A stretch of 64,000 nt of DNA from Mycolicibacterium sp. HK-90 (GCF_030486405.1 NZ_CP129613.1:3906001-3970000); one strand, 5' to 3'; shown: positions 19,463 through 30,016, numbered from the stretch's first letter. Notes: generated by a model from the sequence alone, not told the origin. A program made the numbers and translations.

Positions 19463-20803
19463 CTACAGCGACAGATAGTTCTTCAGCTCGTAGGGCGTGA
19501 CGTGGCTGCGGTAGTTCTCCCACTCCGCACGCTTGTTACGCAGGAAGTAGTCGAATACGTGCTCCCCCAACGCTTCCGCGACGAGCTCGGAGTTCTCCAT
19601 GGACTCCAGGGCGTTGCCGAGGCTGGACGGCAGCTCGCGGTAGCCCATGGCGCGGCGTTCCTCGGGGGTCAGGCTCCAGACGTTGTCCTCGGCCTGCGGG
19701 CCCAGCACGTAGCCCTTCTCCACGCCGCGCAGACCGGCCGCCAGCAGCACCGCGAAGGTCAGGTAGGGGTTGCAGGCCGAGTCGGGGCTGCGGACCTCGA
19801 CACGCCGCGACGACGCCTTGCGCGGGGTGTACATGGGAACCCGCACCAGGGCCGAGCGGTTGGCCGCGCCCCACGACGCCGCGGTCGGTGCCTCGCCGCC
19901 GTGCACCAGGCGCTTGTAGGAGTTCACCCACTGGTTGGTGACGGCGCTGATCTCGCTGGCGTGTTCCAGGATGCCGGCGATGAAGGACTTGGCGACATCG
20001 GACAGCTGCAGCGGATCGTCGGGGCTGTGGAAGGCGTTGGTATCGCCCTCGAACAGGCTCATGTGCGTGTGCATGGCCGAGCCGGGGTGCTCGGCGAACG
20101 GCTTGGGCATGAACGAGGCCCGGACGCCGTCGGCCAGCGCGACCTCCTTGACCAGGTACCGGAAGGTCATCACGTTGTCGGCCATCGACAGCGCGTCGGC
20201 GTAGCGCAGGTCGATCTCCTGCTGGCCGGGGGCGCCCTCGTGGTGGCTGAACTCCACCGAGATGCCCATCTGCTCGAGGGCCTCGATGGCGTGCCTGCGG
20301 AAGTTGGGGGCCGAATCATGCACGGCCTGGTCGAAATAGCCGCTGTTGTCGGCAGGGACGGGCACCGAGCCATCGTCGGGGCCGGGTTGCAGCAGGAAGA
20401 ATTCGATCTCGGGGTGCACGTAGCAGCTGAAGCCGAGGTCGCTGGCCTTGGCCAGCTGACGACGCAGCACATGCCGGGAGTCGGCCCACGACGGAGAACC
20501 GTCCGGCATGGTGATGTCGCAGAACATGCGCGCCGAGTAGTGCTTCCCGGTGCTGGTGGTCCAGGGCAGCACCTGGAAGGTGGACGGATCGGGCCGCGCG
20601 ACGGTGTCGGATTCCGAGACGCGGGCGAAGCCCTCGATCGAGGAGCCGTCGAACCCGATGCCCTCCTCGAAGGCACCTTCGAGTTCGGCGGGCGCGATCG
20701 CCACCGATTTCAGGTAGCCGAGCACGTCGGTGAACCACAACCGAACGAACCGGATATCGCGTTCCTCCAGGGTGCGCAGCACGAATTCCTTCTGGCGGTC
20801 CAT
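19463..20803 (-). CDS. glnA2: Glutamine synthetase-like GlnA2
   Basis: Second glutamine synthetase, 446 residues. Motifs: IGFDGSSIEGFARVSESD, the ATP-binding segment MPKPFAEHPGSAMHTHMSLF, and [21 protein letters not shown] chose ATG 20803 (MDRQKEFVLRTLEERD) to match M. tuberculosis GlnA2; an in-frame extension reaching 20851 exists but is not typical. The tyrosine context of GlnA1 ([11 protein letters not shown]) is not conserved here, so regulation by GlnE is doubtful. Reported mycobacterial GlnA2 homologues have weak or no classical activity, and some actinobacterial relatives act on polyamines; the role here is open. Confidence 0.93.
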   Translation of the reverse strand: MDRQKEFVLRTLEERDIRFVRLWFTDVLGYLKSVAIAPAELEGAFEEGIGFDGSSIEGFARVSESDTVARPDPSTFQVLPWTTSTGKHYSARMFCDITMPDGSPSWADSRHVLRRQLAKASDLGFSCYVHPEIEFFLLQPGPDDGSVPVPADNSGYFDQAVHDSAPNFRRHAIEALEQMGISVEFSHHEGAPGQQEIDLRYADALSMADNVMTFRYLVKEVALADGVRASFMPKPFAEHPGSAMHTHMSLFEGDTNAFHSPDDPLQLSDVAKSFIAGILEHASEISAVTNQWVNSYKRLVHGGEAPTAASWGAANRSALVRVPMYTPRKASSRRVEVRSPDSACNPYLTFAVLLAAGLRGVEKGYVLGPQAEDNVWSLTPEERRAMGYRELPSSLGNALESMENSELVAEALGEHVFDYFLRNKRAEWENYRSHVTPYELKNYLSL

Positions 20804-20854
20804 GAGCGCAGCGTAGGCATCGGCTGTTAATTCTGTGTTACAGCCCTGCAAGAG

Positions 20855-22378
20855 TTAGCAGGAGAGGTTGCCCGGGGAGGCCTTGTCGACGAAGAACTTC
20901 AGCACCGCGGTGTCGACGCACGCGTCCCCGTTGAACACCACGGTGTGTTGGACGCCGTCGAACGAGATCAGGTCCGCGCCCATTTGCCGGGCCAGGTCGA
21001 CACCGGCCTGGTACGGCGTGGCCGGATCGCCCGTGGTGGAGACCACGACGACCTTGCCCGGTCCGGGCCCGGTGACAGGGTGCGGTACTGACGTCGCGGG
21101 CACCGGCCACAGGGCGCAGATGTCGCGGGGCGCGTACCCGGTGAACTCGCCGTAGGCGAGGAACGGCGCCGCCTCGCGAATTCGGCGATCGGCGTCGGCC
21201 CACACGGCGGGGTCGGTGGGGAACGGTGTGTCGACGCACCGGATCGCGGTGAACGCGTCCTGCAGGTTGCGGTACCGGCCCGAACTGTCGCGGTGCCAGT
21301 AGTCGTCGGCGAGCAACAGGAGGTCGCCGGCGTCGGTGCCGCGCGCCAGTCCGAGCAGCCCGCTGGTCAGATACGGCCAGTACCGCGCCGAGTACAGGGC
21401 GTTGCCGGTTCCGGTGATCGCGTCGGCATAGCCGAGCCCGCGCGGGTCGGACGTGGCGGCGGGCGACGCCACCAGGGGGTCGATCAGTCGCTGGAAGCGG
21501 TTGACGAATTGAGCGGGATCGGTGCCCAGCGGGCAGTCCGTCGATTTCGCGCAGTCGGCGGCGTAACTGTCGAAGGCCTTCTGGAATCCGGCGAGCTGGC
21601 GGATGTTCTTGGTGATCGGATCCAGGCTGGGATCGACCGCACCGTCGAGCACCATGGTGCGCACCCGGTCGCCGAACTGTTCGGCGTAGGCACCACCAAG
21701 CTCGGTGCCATAGGAGAACCCCAGATAGTTGATCTGGTCCTCCCCCAACGCCATCCGCACCGCCTCCATGTCGCGCACCGCCGATGCGGTGCCGATGTTG
21801 GCCAGGAACGGTGCGCCCATGCGGTCGAGGCACTGCTGAGCGAACTGGCGGTAGAGGCTTTCGATGTGAGCGACGCCGGCCGGACTGTAGTCCGCCATCG
21901 GCTCGCGGCGGTACGCGTCGATCTCGGCGTCGGTACGGCACCGCAACTCGGGTGTGGAGTGCCCGACCCCGCGCGGATCGAAGCCCACCAGATCGAAACG
22001 ATCGGTGAGCGGGGAGCCGGCCAGGGCCGCGCCCATGCCCGCGACGGTGTCCACTGCCGACGCGCCGGGACCGCCCGGGTTGATCATCAGCGTGCCGATC
22101 CGGTCACCGGTGGCCGGTATCCGGATCACCGCCAATTGCGCTTGCGCGCCTTGGGGATCCGCGGAATTCCAGTCCAGTGGCACCGACACGGTGCGGCACT
22201 GCGCGGTCGGGATCGCCGCCGGATTTTGCACCCAGGGGGCGCAACTTCCCCATTCCGGCCCCGATCCCGGCGCAGCATCGGCAACCGGTGCTGCGACCGG
22301 GCTCATCACCGCGGTCGCACCGAGCAGTGTCGCGGCGAGCATCCTCACGGCTCTTCGCCTCACAGCCCGCCCGCCCAC
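20855..22378 (-). CDS. Secreted alpha/beta hydrolase with TAP-like C-terminus (Rv2223c-like)
   Basis: Exported serine hydrolase or protease of 507 residues. It has a Sec signal (VRMLAATLLGATAVMSPVAAPVADA) cleaved near residue 36 and no lipobox, unlike its neighbour. Key motifs are the oxyanion region INPGGPGASAVD, the nucleophile elbow GFSYGTELGG, the Asp segment STTGDPATPYQAG and the His segment FDGVQHTVVF near the C-terminus. It is a tandem paralogue of the next gene (Hip1-like), as with Rv2223c and Rv2224c. The start may instead be the GTG at 22363 (MRRRAVRM); both retain the signal. Confidence 0.9.
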   Translation of the reverse strand: MGGRAVRRRAVRMLAATLLGATAVMSPVAAPVADAAPGSGPEWGSCAPWVQNPAAIPTAQCRTVSVPLDWNSADPQGAQAQLAVIRIPATGDRIGTLMINPGGPGASAVDTVAGMGAALAGSPLTDRFDLVGFDPRGVGHSTPELRCRTDAEIDAYRREPMADYSPAGVAHIESLYRQFAQQCLDRMGAPFLANIGTASAVRDMEAVRMALGEDQINYLGFSYGTELGGAYAEQFGDRVRTMVLDGAVDPSLDPITKNIRQLAGFQKAFDSYAADCAKSTDCPLGTDPAQFVNRFQRLIDPLVASPAATSDPRGLGYADAITGTGNALYSARYWPYLTSGLLGLARGTDAGDLLLLADDYWHRDSSGRYRNLQDAFTAIRCVDTPFPTDPAVWADADRRIREAAPFLAYGEFTGYAPRDICALWPVPATSVPHPVTGPGPGKVVVVSTTGDPATPYQAGVDLARQMGADLISFDGVQHTVVFNGDACVDTAVLKFFVDKASPGNLSC

Positions 22379-22481
22379 CGCACGGCTGTCATGGTCGCAC
22401 GGCTGCCACCGTCGGGTCTGCGCCTGAGGCCGAGCAGAGATCGGCCGGAGACCATCCGGTGACCTTGTGGCGCAGGCCCGG

Positions 22482-23996
22482 TCAGCAGCGGGTGCCCGGC
22501 GGCGGCACGGTCACGTCGACGAGGTAGGTCGCGCCGATGTCGTCGATGCACTTGTTGCCCTGGAACACCACCGTGTGCTGAGTTCCCTCGAACGTCACCA
22601 GCGTGCCGCCGAGTTGGCGCGCCAGGTCGACACCGGCCTGGTACGGGGTGGCCGGGTCATTGGTGGTCGACACCACCAGCGTCGGAGGCAGACCCTTCAC
22701 GGAGATCTCGTGCGGCTTGCTGGTCGGCGGCACCGGCCAGAACGCACAGGTGCCCAGGGGCGCGTGCCCGGTGAACTCGCCGTAGCTCATGAACGGCGCC
22801 ACCTCGCGGGCCCGGCGGTCCTCCTCGACGACGGTGGCCCGGTCGGTGATGGCCGGCTTGTCGACGCAGTTGACCGCGACCCGCGCATCGGTCGAATTGT
22901 TGTAGTGGCCGTTGGCATCTCGGCCCATGTAGAGGTCGGCCAGCGCCAGCATCACGTCGCCGTTGCCCTCTTTCAGCCCGGTCAGGCCGTCGGTCAGGTG
23001 CCGCCACAGATTCGGCGAGTACAGCGGCAGGATGGTGCCGACCGTGGCGTCGCTGTAGCTCAGCCCCCGCGGATCGCGGGTCTCGGCCGGATGCTGCACA
23101 AGCGGGTCGACCAGGCTCTTGTACACCTCGACGGACTTCGCCGGGTCCGTTCCCAGCGGGCAGTCGGGGCTCTTGGCGCAGTCGGCGGCGTAGTCGTCGA
23201 ACGCCTTCTGGAACGCCGCGGCCTGGCGGATGTCTTCTTCCACGGGATCGGCATTGGGATCGACGGCGCCGTCGAGGATCATCGCGCGGACCTTGTCCGG
23301 GAACTGCTCGGCGTACGTCGCGCCGATGCGGGTGCCGTACGAGTAGCCCAGGTAGGTCAGCTTGTCGTCGCCGAGCGCGACCCGGATCGCATCCAGATCC
23401 TTGGCGACATTCTCGGTGCCGATGTTCTCCAGGAACTCGGTGCCCATCTTGTCGACGCAGCGCTGGACGAACTGCTTGGTCTCGTTCTCCAGGTGCTCGA
23501 CGCCTTCGGGGGTGTATTCCACGGTGGGATCGGCGCGCAGCCGGTCGTTGTCCTCGTCGGAGTTGCACCACAGCGCGGGCGTCGAGGATCCGACGCCGCG
23601 CGGGTCGAAGCCGACGATGTCGAAGCGGGCCTTGACCGACTGCGGCAGGCCCGGAAGCAGGGAGACGGCCGAGTCCACCCCGGATTCGCCGGGGCCGCCG
23701 GGGTTGATCACCAGTGAGCCGATCTTCTGCCCCGTGGCCGGGAAGCGGATCATCGCCAGCCGCGCGACCTCGCCGTCGGGCTTGGAGTAGTTCACCGGCA
23801 CCGACAGCATCCCGCATTCGGCGCTGTCGGGGATCTGCACGTGGTCACCCGAACCGGCGTTGCAGGGCAGCCATTGCACCGGCGTGCCGGGCCGCGGGAC
23901 CGCGACCCGGGCCTGCCCGTCGACCACCTGGGTGCACCCCGCCGCGGCCAGCGCGGTGACCGCCAGCAGCGCGCCGAACCTGATCCTGAACGTCAT
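22482..23996 (-). CDS. caeA: Hip1/CaeA-like lipoprotein serine protease
   Basis: Cell-envelope serine hydrolase of 504 residues, orthologous by context to M. tuberculosis Rv2224c (Hip1/CaeA), which cleaves GroEL2 and modulates host responses. The lipobox LAAAGC gives lipidated Cys21. The nucleophile is Ser219 in LGYSYGTRIG, with INPGGPGESGVD as oxyanion region, STTNDPATPYQAG for Asp and FEGTQHTVVF for His. ATG 23996 (MTFRIRFGALLAV) was chosen because it places the lipoprotein signal at the N-terminus; the open frame to 24122 lacks a signal. Lies 103 nt upstream of its paralogue on the same strand. Confidence 0.92.
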   Translation of the reverse strand: MTFRIRFGALLAVTALAAAGCTQVVDGQARVAVPRPGTPVQWLPCNAGSGDHVQIPDSAECGMLSVPVNYSKPDGEVARLAMIRFPATGQKIGSLVINPGGPGESGVDSAVSLLPGLPQSVKARFDIVGFDPRGVGSSTPALWCNSDEDNDRLRADPTVEYTPEGVEHLENETKQFVQRCVDKMGTEFLENIGTENVAKDLDAIRVALGDDKLTYLGYSYGTRIGATYAEQFPDKVRAMILDGAVDPNADPVEEDIRQAAAFQKAFDDYAADCAKSPDCPLGTDPAKSVEVYKSLVDPLVQHPAETRDPRGLSYSDATVGTILPLYSPNLWRHLTDGLTGLKEGNGDVMLALADLYMGRDANGHYNNSTDARVAVNCVDKPAITDRATVVEEDRRAREVAPFMSYGEFTGHAPLGTCAFWPVPPTSKPHEISVKGLPPTLVVSTTNDPATPYQAGVDLARQLGGTLVTFEGTQHTVVFQGNKCIDDIGATYLVDVTVPPPGTRC

Positions 23997-24061
23997 GGCT
24001 GACCATGGTGCCATGGCGAGACATCGTCGCAGGCCGGGCCTGGTCCCCGGGTGTCGCGACA

Positions 24062-25453
24062 CTATCGGGTAGCGGCGAGCAGTTCGTCGAGCGCCACGCG
24101 GAAGTCGTCGGCCATATCCCACAGGTCAGGCAGCAATTCCGGGCACGACATGATGCCGACGTCGAGCATGCCGCTCAACGACATCACGGTGATGTTGAGC
24201 CCGGATCCGTGGAAGATCGGACCCAGCGGGTACATCGCCTTGACCTCGCAGCCCAGTAGGTACAGCGACTCCTGGGGCCCGGGCACGTTGGAGATGACGA
24301 GGTTGTGCACCGGCTTGGCGCCGGACAGCCGACTGGCCGCGTAGACCCGCATCGCCGCACCGAACACCGCCGGCGCCGCGAACTGGGTCCAGTCCTGCAG
24401 CAGCGTCGCGCTGATCGCCGAGCTGTGTTGTTTGGCAACCGAATTCGAGGCAGCGATCGCCAACAGCCGTTCGGCCGGGTCCTCGATGTTGGTTTCGAGC
24501 TTGGAGAACATCCCCGACACCTGGTTACGCCCGGGCCGGTCGGACCGATCGTGCACCGACACCGGCACCATCGCGACCAGGGAGCTTTCGGGCAGCTCAC
24601 CGCGGTCGCCGAGAAACGTGCGCAATACGCCGGACACCAGCGCCATCACCACGTCGTTGACCTTGACGTTGAAGTGGTTCTTGACGGTCTTGATGTCTTC
24701 GAGGTCCAACTGGGCGAACGCGACGCTGCGCTGACCGGTGATGTTGGTGTTGAACGCGGTTTTCGGCGCATTGAACGGGGCCGCCATCGCGCGGCCGCTG
24801 ACGGCCCGGCGCACCGTGTCGATCACGGACGTCGCCGTGGCGGGCAGGACGTTGGCGAGCTTGAGCGGCCGGGTGGCGAACCTGAGCGCGCCGCTGATGG
24901 CGATCTCACTGCCGGTGGCGTCGCCGACCCCGTCCACCGGATCGGGTGGCGGTGCGTCCGCTTCGGTGGTGCACAACTGCGACATGAGGTTGGCCCCGGT
25001 CACCCCGTCGACGCCGGCGTGGTGGATCTTGGTCATCAGGGCCAGGCGGCCGCCGGACTGGGCGTCGGTGCCCGCCACGTTCTCGATGATCCACATCTCC
25101 CACAGCGGCCGGGTCCGGTCCAGCGGCAACGAGGCGATGTGGCCGCAGATCTCGGACAGCTCGGCGCGCCCACCGGGGGCGGGCAGCCCGATCCGATGCA
25201 GGTGCCGGTTGACGTCAAAGTCCTTGTCCTCCACCCATACCGGATGGTCGAGGTTGAACCGGCTGTCCGCCAGCTTCTCCCGGAAGTGCGGCATTGCCTT
25301 GATACGCAAGGAGAGTTCGTCACGCATGCGGTCGAAGGTGTAGCCGCCCGGCATGGTCGACGTGTCGAGTTCCAGTACCGAGCACACGTGCATCGGCTGC
25401 GCCGCGGTTTCGAGATAGAGGAAGCTGGCGTCGAGTCCACTGAGCCGTTGCAT
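24062..25453 (-). CDS. Wax ester synthase/diacylglycerol acyltransferase (WS/DGAT)
   Basis: Acyl-CoA-dependent acyltransferase of 463 residues, forming triacylglycerol or wax esters. The catalytic HHxxxDG motif is present as KIHHAGVDGVTG near residue 140, and the family N-terminus is MQRLSGLDASFLYLET. The C-terminal PLF-like block (NLVISNVPGPQESLYLLG) is also present. ATG 25453 matches the family start. I do not recall a member of this family at this position in M. tuberculosis. It is divergent from panB, and the shared 158-nt region contains a short palindrome at 25521-25537. Confidence 0.93.
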   Translation of the reverse strand: MQRLSGLDASFLYLETAAQPMHVCSVLELDTSTMPGGYTFDRMRDELSLRIKAMPHFREKLADSRFNLDHPVWVEDKDFDVNRHLHRIGLPAPGGRAELSEICGHIASLPLDRTRPLWEMWIIENVAGTDAQSGGRLALMTKIHHAGVDGVTGANLMSQLCTTEADAPPPDPVDGVGDATGSEIAISGALRFATRPLKLANVLPATATSVIDTVRRAVSGRAMAAPFNAPKTAFNTNITGQRSVAFAQLDLEDIKTVKNHFNVKVNDVVMALVSGVLRTFLGDRGELPESSLVAMVPVSVHDRSDRPGRNQVSGMFSKLETNIEDPAERLLAIAASNSVAKQHSSAISATLLQDWTQFAAPAVFGAAMRVYAASRLSGAKPVHNLVISNVPGPQESLYLLGCEVKAMYPLGPIFHGSGLNITVMSLSGMLDVGIMSCPELLPDLWDMADDFRVALDELLAATR

Positions 25454-25520
25454 GCCGCCGATGTTAGGACTCCGCGCACCGACTGTGAGGAAATCCACTC
25501 AAACGCGGCTTTTGCCTTCA

Positions 25521-25537
25521 TCTGCCGCAGTGGCAGA
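25521..25537. promoter_or_regulatory. Short palindrome between WS/DGAT and panB
   Basis: TCTGCC-GCAGT-GGCAGA, a 6-bp inverted repeat with a 5-nt spacer in the divergent promoter region, 75 nt upstream of panB. A candidate operator only. Confidence 0.3.
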
Positions 25538-25611
25538 CTTGTCGTGTCAGCCGAACCCGGGGACCGCAAAGGCGGCCTCGAGGATCGAACCGACCATCAC
25601 AAGGGACGATG

Positions 25612-26469
25612 ATGTCTGAACAGTCTGTTTATGGTGCCTCCGACTCTGCCGCGGACTCCGCGCCGGCCAAGCCACGTACCAAGGTCCGCACGCTAACGCT
25701 GCAGAAATGGAAGTCAGAAGGCCACAAGTGGTCGATGCTCACCTGTTACGACTACTCCAGCGCGCGGGTGTTCGACGACGCCGGCATTCCGGTGCTGCTC
25801 GTCGGCGACTCGGCGGCAAATGTGGTCTACGGCTACGACACCACCGTGCCGATCACCATCGATGAGCTGATCCCGTTGGCGCGTGCGGTGGTCAAGGGTG
25901 CCCCGCACGCCCTGGTCGTGGCCGACCTGCCGTTCGGCAGCTACGAATCCAGCCCGCAGCAGGCACTCGCGACGGCCACGCGCTTCATGAAGGAGACGGG
26001 CGCGCAGGCGGTCAAGCTCGAGGGCGGTGAGCGGATGGCGGATCAGATCGCGACGCTGAGCGCCGCGGGCATCCCCGTCGTCGCCCACATCGGGTTCACC
26101 CCGCAGAGCGTCAACGGCCTGGGCGGTTTCCGGGTTCAGGGCCGCGGTGACGCCGCTGACCAGACCATCCACGACGCCATCGCGGTGCAGGAAGCCGGCG
26201 CGATCGCGGTGGTGCTGGAGATGGTGCCCGCCGAGCTGGCCACCCAGATCACCGGCAAGCTGACCATCCCGACCGTCGGCATCGGCGCCGGCCCCAATTG
26301 CGATGCCCAGGTGCTGGTGTGGCAGGACATGGCCGGCCTCACCAGCGGCAAGACCGCCAAGTTCGTCAAGCGATTCGGCGATGTGGGCGGCGAACTGCAT
26401 CGCGCGGCAGCGCAGTTCGCCGACGAGGTCGCGGCCGGGGTGTTCCCGGCCGAGGAGCACTCCTACTAG
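25612..26469 (+). CDS. panB: 3-methyl-2-oxobutanoate hydroxymethyltransferase
   Basis: Ketopantoate hydroxymethyltransferase, the first committed step of pantothenate synthesis, using methylene-tetrahydrofolate. 285 residues. Motifs: [79 protein letters not shown] and [21 protein letters not shown] 25612 is preferred to the ATG three bases earlier because it is better spaced from AAGGGA and begins MSEQ like the M. tuberculosis protein. The last 4 nt overlap the convergent enoyl-CoA hydratase gene. Confidence 0.97.
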   Translation: MSEQSVYGASDSAADSAPAKPRTKVRTLTLQKWKSEGHKWSMLTCYDYSSARVFDDAGIPVLLVGDSAANVVYGYDTTVPITIDELIPLARAVVKGAPHALVVADLPFGSYESSPQQALATATRFMKETGAQAVKLEGGERMADQIATLSAAGIPVVAHIGFTPQSVNGLGGFRVQGRGDAADQTIHDAIAVQEAGAIAVVLEMVPAELATQITGKLTIPTVGIGAGPNCDAQVLVWQDMAGLTSGKTAKFVKRFGDVGGELHRAAAQFADEVAAGVFPAEEHSY

Positions 26470-27260
26470 GCGAATTCGGCCCGGCGCTTGGCCAGGAACG
26501 CGTCGACACCCTCGCGGCCGTCGGCCGAGTTGGCCCGCTCGGCGATGAACCGGCCTTCGGCCGCCATCTGCTCTTCCAGGCTGTTCTTGAACGACGCCAC
26601 CAGCAGCGCCTTGACGGCACCGTTGGATCCGCCGGACCCGGCCGCGACCTGCTCGGCGAGCTTCGCGGCCCGGGCCGCCAGTTCGTCGGCGGGGACCACC
26701 TCGGTGACCAGGCCCCAGTCCTGCGCCTCGGCGGCCGACAGCGTGCGGTTGGTCAGGATGAGTTCCTGGGCCCGGCGGAGTCCGACCAGCCGCGGCAGGT
26801 GGTACGAGGCGCTGCCGTCGGGGCTCAGGCCCACCTTGGTGTAGGCCATGGTGAAGGTGGCGGGTTCGGCGGCCAGCACCAGGTCACCGGCCACCGCGAG
26901 GCTGAACCCGGCGCCGGCGGCGGTGCCGTTGACCGCGGTGATCACCACGGCGTCCATGCGGGCGAATGAGGAGATGGCCTGGTGCAGGTCATCGGCGACG
27001 CCCTTGATGAAGCGGCCCCGGTCGGCAGCGGTGGCAAACGACTTCAGGTCGCCGCCCGCGCAGAAGAACCGGCCCGCGCCGGTCAGCACCACGGCCTTCG
27101 TTCCGGGAGTGTCGCATCGCCGTGCGGCGTCCGCCAGTTCTCGAGTCATGGTGTCGTTCATGCCATTTGCGGCGTCCGGGCGATTCAGCGTGATGTGCGC
27201 AACGGCACCGGACTGCTCGAACGAGATGGCTTCATAGGTGGGCTCGGTCACGCTCGGCAA
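26466..27260 (-). CDS. Enoyl-CoA hydratase/isomerase family protein
   Basis: Crotonase-fold protein of 264 residues. Oxyanion segments are present: [14 protein letters not shown] near residue 66 and [20 protein letters not shown] near 109. The acidic position often used by hydratases is followed by [16 protein letters not shown], closer to isomerase-type members of the family, so hydratase versus isomerase cannot be decided. It lies 2 nt downstream of a TetR-type regulator on the same strand and is presumably its cotranscribed partner. Confidence 0.88.
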   Translation of the reverse strand: MPSVTEPTYEAISFEQSGAVAHITLNRPDAANGMNDTMTRELADAARRCDTPGTKAVVLTGAGRFFCAGGDLKSFATAADRGRFIKGVADDLHQAISSFARMDAVVITAVNGTAAGAGFSLAVAGDLVLAAEPATFTMAYTKVGLSPDGSASYHLPRLVGLRRAQELILTNRTLSAAEAQDWGLVTEVVPADELAARAAKLAEQVAAGSGGSNGAVKALLVASFKNSLEEQMAAEGRFIAERANSADGREGVDAFLAKRRAEFA

Positions 27261-27262
27261 CT

Positions 27263-27955
27263 CTAGCGGGCCGGGGTCTCCGACGGTTGCACCCCCAGCC
27301 GGTCCGCGGTGGCCCTGACCAGCGGAGCGAAATCGCCGGTGAACCCGAGGATCCGCAGTGCTCCCTCCCCGATCACCCAGGGCTGCGCCGGCGTGCTCTC
27401 GACGTCGTCGGAGCGGCTGTTGGTCACCGATTCCACGAGCCGGAACGGCAGGTCAACGGCCGCTGGTGGGCCCGCGCATTCGGCGATCACCGCCGCCGAC
27501 AGCCGCCGGTAGACCTCGCGCAGCTCGGCACGACGCCGACGGAACGGCTCGAACCGGTCGGTGCGCAGCTCGGGAAGCAGATACAGGGCGCCCAGATTCC
27601 ACCGGCCGGCGCAGAGCTGGCGCGCGTCCGCGACCACGAGTGTGTGCAGGCGCTGAGCCGCCGGACCATCGCCGCCCAGCAGCTGGGTACCCAGCTGCAG
27701 CGCTTCGTCCACGGTTCCGGCCAGCAACGCGTCCAGGATGTCGTCCTTGGTCGCGAAATGGTGGTACAGCGAGGCCTGCCGCACGCCGACCTCGTCGGCG
27801 ATCCGCCGCGTGGAGGTGCTGGCATAGCCGTGGTTGGTGAACAGCTCGGCGGCGGCATCGAGGATCTCCTCGCGCGCGGTGCTGCCCGGACGCCGCGGCC
27901 GCTCCAGCCGCGGGCGTCCGCGCCCGGCAGCGGTCGGATTGGACCCAGCCCCCAT
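27263..27955 (-). CDS. TetR family transcriptional regulator
   Basis: DNA-binding repressor of 230 residues. The N-terminal HTH lies at about residues 25-70: REEILDAAAELFTNHGYASTSTRRIADEVGVRQASLYHHF. The C-terminal ligand domain is variable. ATG 27955 (MGAGSNPTAAGRGRPRLERP) was chosen; the frame upstream to 28057 lacks coding character. It is cotranscribed with the enoyl-CoA hydratase gene just downstream and divergent from the CYTH-CHAD gene, so it probably controls the hydratase operon and itself. The ligand is unknown. Confidence 0.88.
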   Translation of the reverse strand: MGAGSNPTAAGRGRPRLERPRRPGSTAREEILDAAAELFTNHGYASTSTRRIADEVGVRQASLYHHFATKDDILDALLAGTVDEALQLGTQLLGGDGPAAQRLHTLVVADARQLCAGRWNLGALYLLPELRTDRFEPFRRRRAELREVYRRLSAAVIAECAGPPAAVDLPFRLVESVTNSRSDDVESTPAQPWVIGEGALRILGFTGDFAPLVRATADRLGVQPSETPAR

Positions 27956-28111
27956 GTCAGCAACCCTAGGAGATGGCTTCGGCGGCGGCCTCCGGCGCGG
28001 TGAGGTCGTGCCAAGTCTTGATGCTGCTGTGACCAACGCACCGGTCGTGACGCCCACTCAGATGTGGCACGCTGGTCCCATCCGATCTTCCGGTGCACAG
28101 CGAAGGTGACT

Positions 28112-29611
28112 ATGGCCCCCGGCACGCCCAAGACCGCCAGGTACACCGAAATCGAACGCAAGTTCGCGGTCACGGAGAACACCGTCTCCCCTTCGTTCGA
28201 GGGATTGTCGGCTGTCGCCGAGGTGGTCCGGTCCGGAGCCCAGCATCTCGACGCCGTCTACTTCGACACCCCGGATCGGGACTTGGCGGCGCATCGCATC
28301 ACGCTGCGGCGCCGCACCGGCGGTAGCGACGCCGGCTGGCATCTCAAGCTCCCGGCCGGACCGGACACCCGCACCGAAGTCCGTGCCCCACTGGGCACGT
28401 CGACCGACACCGTGCCCGAGGATCTGCGCGACATCGTGCTCGCCATCGTCCGGGACCGCCCGCTCGCTCCGGTCGCCCGGATCAGCACCGAGCGCCGGGT
28501 CGAGGTGCTGCACGGGCCCGACGGGACGGCGCTGGCCGAGTTCTGCGATGACCGGGTCACCGCATCGGCCACCGGCCAGGAGACCGAGCAGCAAAGCTGG
28601 CGGGAGTGGGAGCTGGAGCTGCTGCCCGCCGATGTTCCCGACGACCTGATGGATCGGCTGGCCAACCGCCTCGCCGATGCCGGCGCCGAGCCGGCCGGGC
28701 ATGGTTCGAAGCTGGCCAAGGTGCTCGGCACGGATACCACGCCGACGCCGGAGCCCCCGGCCGATCCGGTGCACCGGGCGATCGCCGAGCAGATCGGCGA
28801 GTTGCTGGTGTGGGACCGCGCGGTGCGCGCCGACGCCTACGACTCGGTGCATCAGATGAGGGTCACCACCCGCAAGCTCCGGAGCCTGCTGCAGGAGTCC
28901 AAGGACGCGTTCGGGCTCGACGACAACCACGGCTGGGTGCTCGACGAGCTGCGGGCGCTGGCGGCGGTGCTGGGCGTGGCGCGGGACGCCGAGGTTCTCG
29001 CCGAGCGATATCAGCGTGCCCTCGACGAGTTGCCCGCCGAGCTGGTCCGCGGACCGGTGCGGCAACGGCTGGTCGAGGGGGCCAACCGCCGCTACACCTC
29101 GGGCTGGCGACGTTCCCTGCTGGCCATGCGCTCGCAGCGCTACTTCCGGCTGCTGGACGCACTGGAGGAGCTCGTCAGCGCCGAGCCGCCGAAGTCCGCG
29201 GACGGCTCGCATGCCTCGGTGAACATCGACTCGGCGTACAAGCGGGTGCGCAAGGCCGCCAAGAACGCCGCGGCGGTGGCGGCCGACGATGTGAGCGCCG
29301 AGGAGAAGGACGAGGCGCTACACCGAATCCGCAAGGGCGCCAAGCGTCTTCGTTACACCGCGGCGGCCACCGGGGCGGCCAAGGTCTCCGATCGGGCCAA
29401 GACCATCCAGTCCCTGCTGGGCGACCATCAGGACAGTGTGGTGAGCAAGGCCCACCTGAGCACCCAGGCGGACGCCGCCTATGCGGCCGGCGAGGACACC
29501 TTCACCTACGGGCTGCTCTATCAGCAGGAGCACGACACCGCCCAGCAGTCCCGGGCGTCGTTGCAGGATGCGCTCAAGAAGCTGGACAAGGCGGTGCGCA
29601 AAGCCCACTAG
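28112..29611 (+). CDS. CYTH and CHAD domain protein
   Basis: Two-domain protein of 499 residues. The N-terminal CYTH domain (about 10-200) carries the ExExK signature as EIERKF and predicts hydrolysis of inorganic triphosphate or related polyanions. The C-terminal CHAD domain (about 220-495) is a helical, His- and basic-rich bundle with HQMRVTTRKLRSLLQ and HRIRKGAKRLRYTAA; CHAD domains bind polyphosphate. It corresponds to M. tuberculosis Rv2226 beside panB. GTG 28106 is an alternative start two codons upstream. It ends 9 nt before the 3' end of the RNase P RNA gene on the other strand. Confidence 0.92.
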   Translation: MAPGTPKTARYTEIERKFAVTENTVSPSFEGLSAVAEVVRSGAQHLDAVYFDTPDRDLAAHRITLRRRTGGSDAGWHLKLPAGPDTRTEVRAPLGTSTDTVPEDLRDIVLAIVRDRPLAPVARISTERRVEVLHGPDGTALAEFCDDRVTASATGQETEQQSWREWELELLPADVPDDLMDRLANRLADAGAEPAGHGSKLAKVLGTDTTPTPEPPADPVHRAIAEQIGELLVWDRAVRADAYDSVHQMRVTTRKLRSLLQESKDAFGLDDNHGWVLDELRALAAVLGVARDAEVLAERYQRALDELPAELVRGPVRQRLVEGANRRYTSGWRRSLLAMRSQRYFRLLDALEELVSAEPPKSADGSHASVNIDSAYKRVRKAAKNAAAVAADDVSAEEKDEALHRIRKGAKRLRYTAAATGAAKVSDRAKTIQSLLGDHQDSVVSKAHLSTQADAAYAAGEDTFTYGLLYQQEHDTAQQSRASLQDALKKLDKAVRKAH

Positions 29612-29620
29612 GGGCTGGGG

Positions 29621-30016
<396 letters not shown>

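Noticed and set aside
24305..25612. 435-codon open frame opposite the WS/DGAT gene
   Set aside because: Shadow frame; the minus-strand gene has clear family motifs (HHAGVDG).
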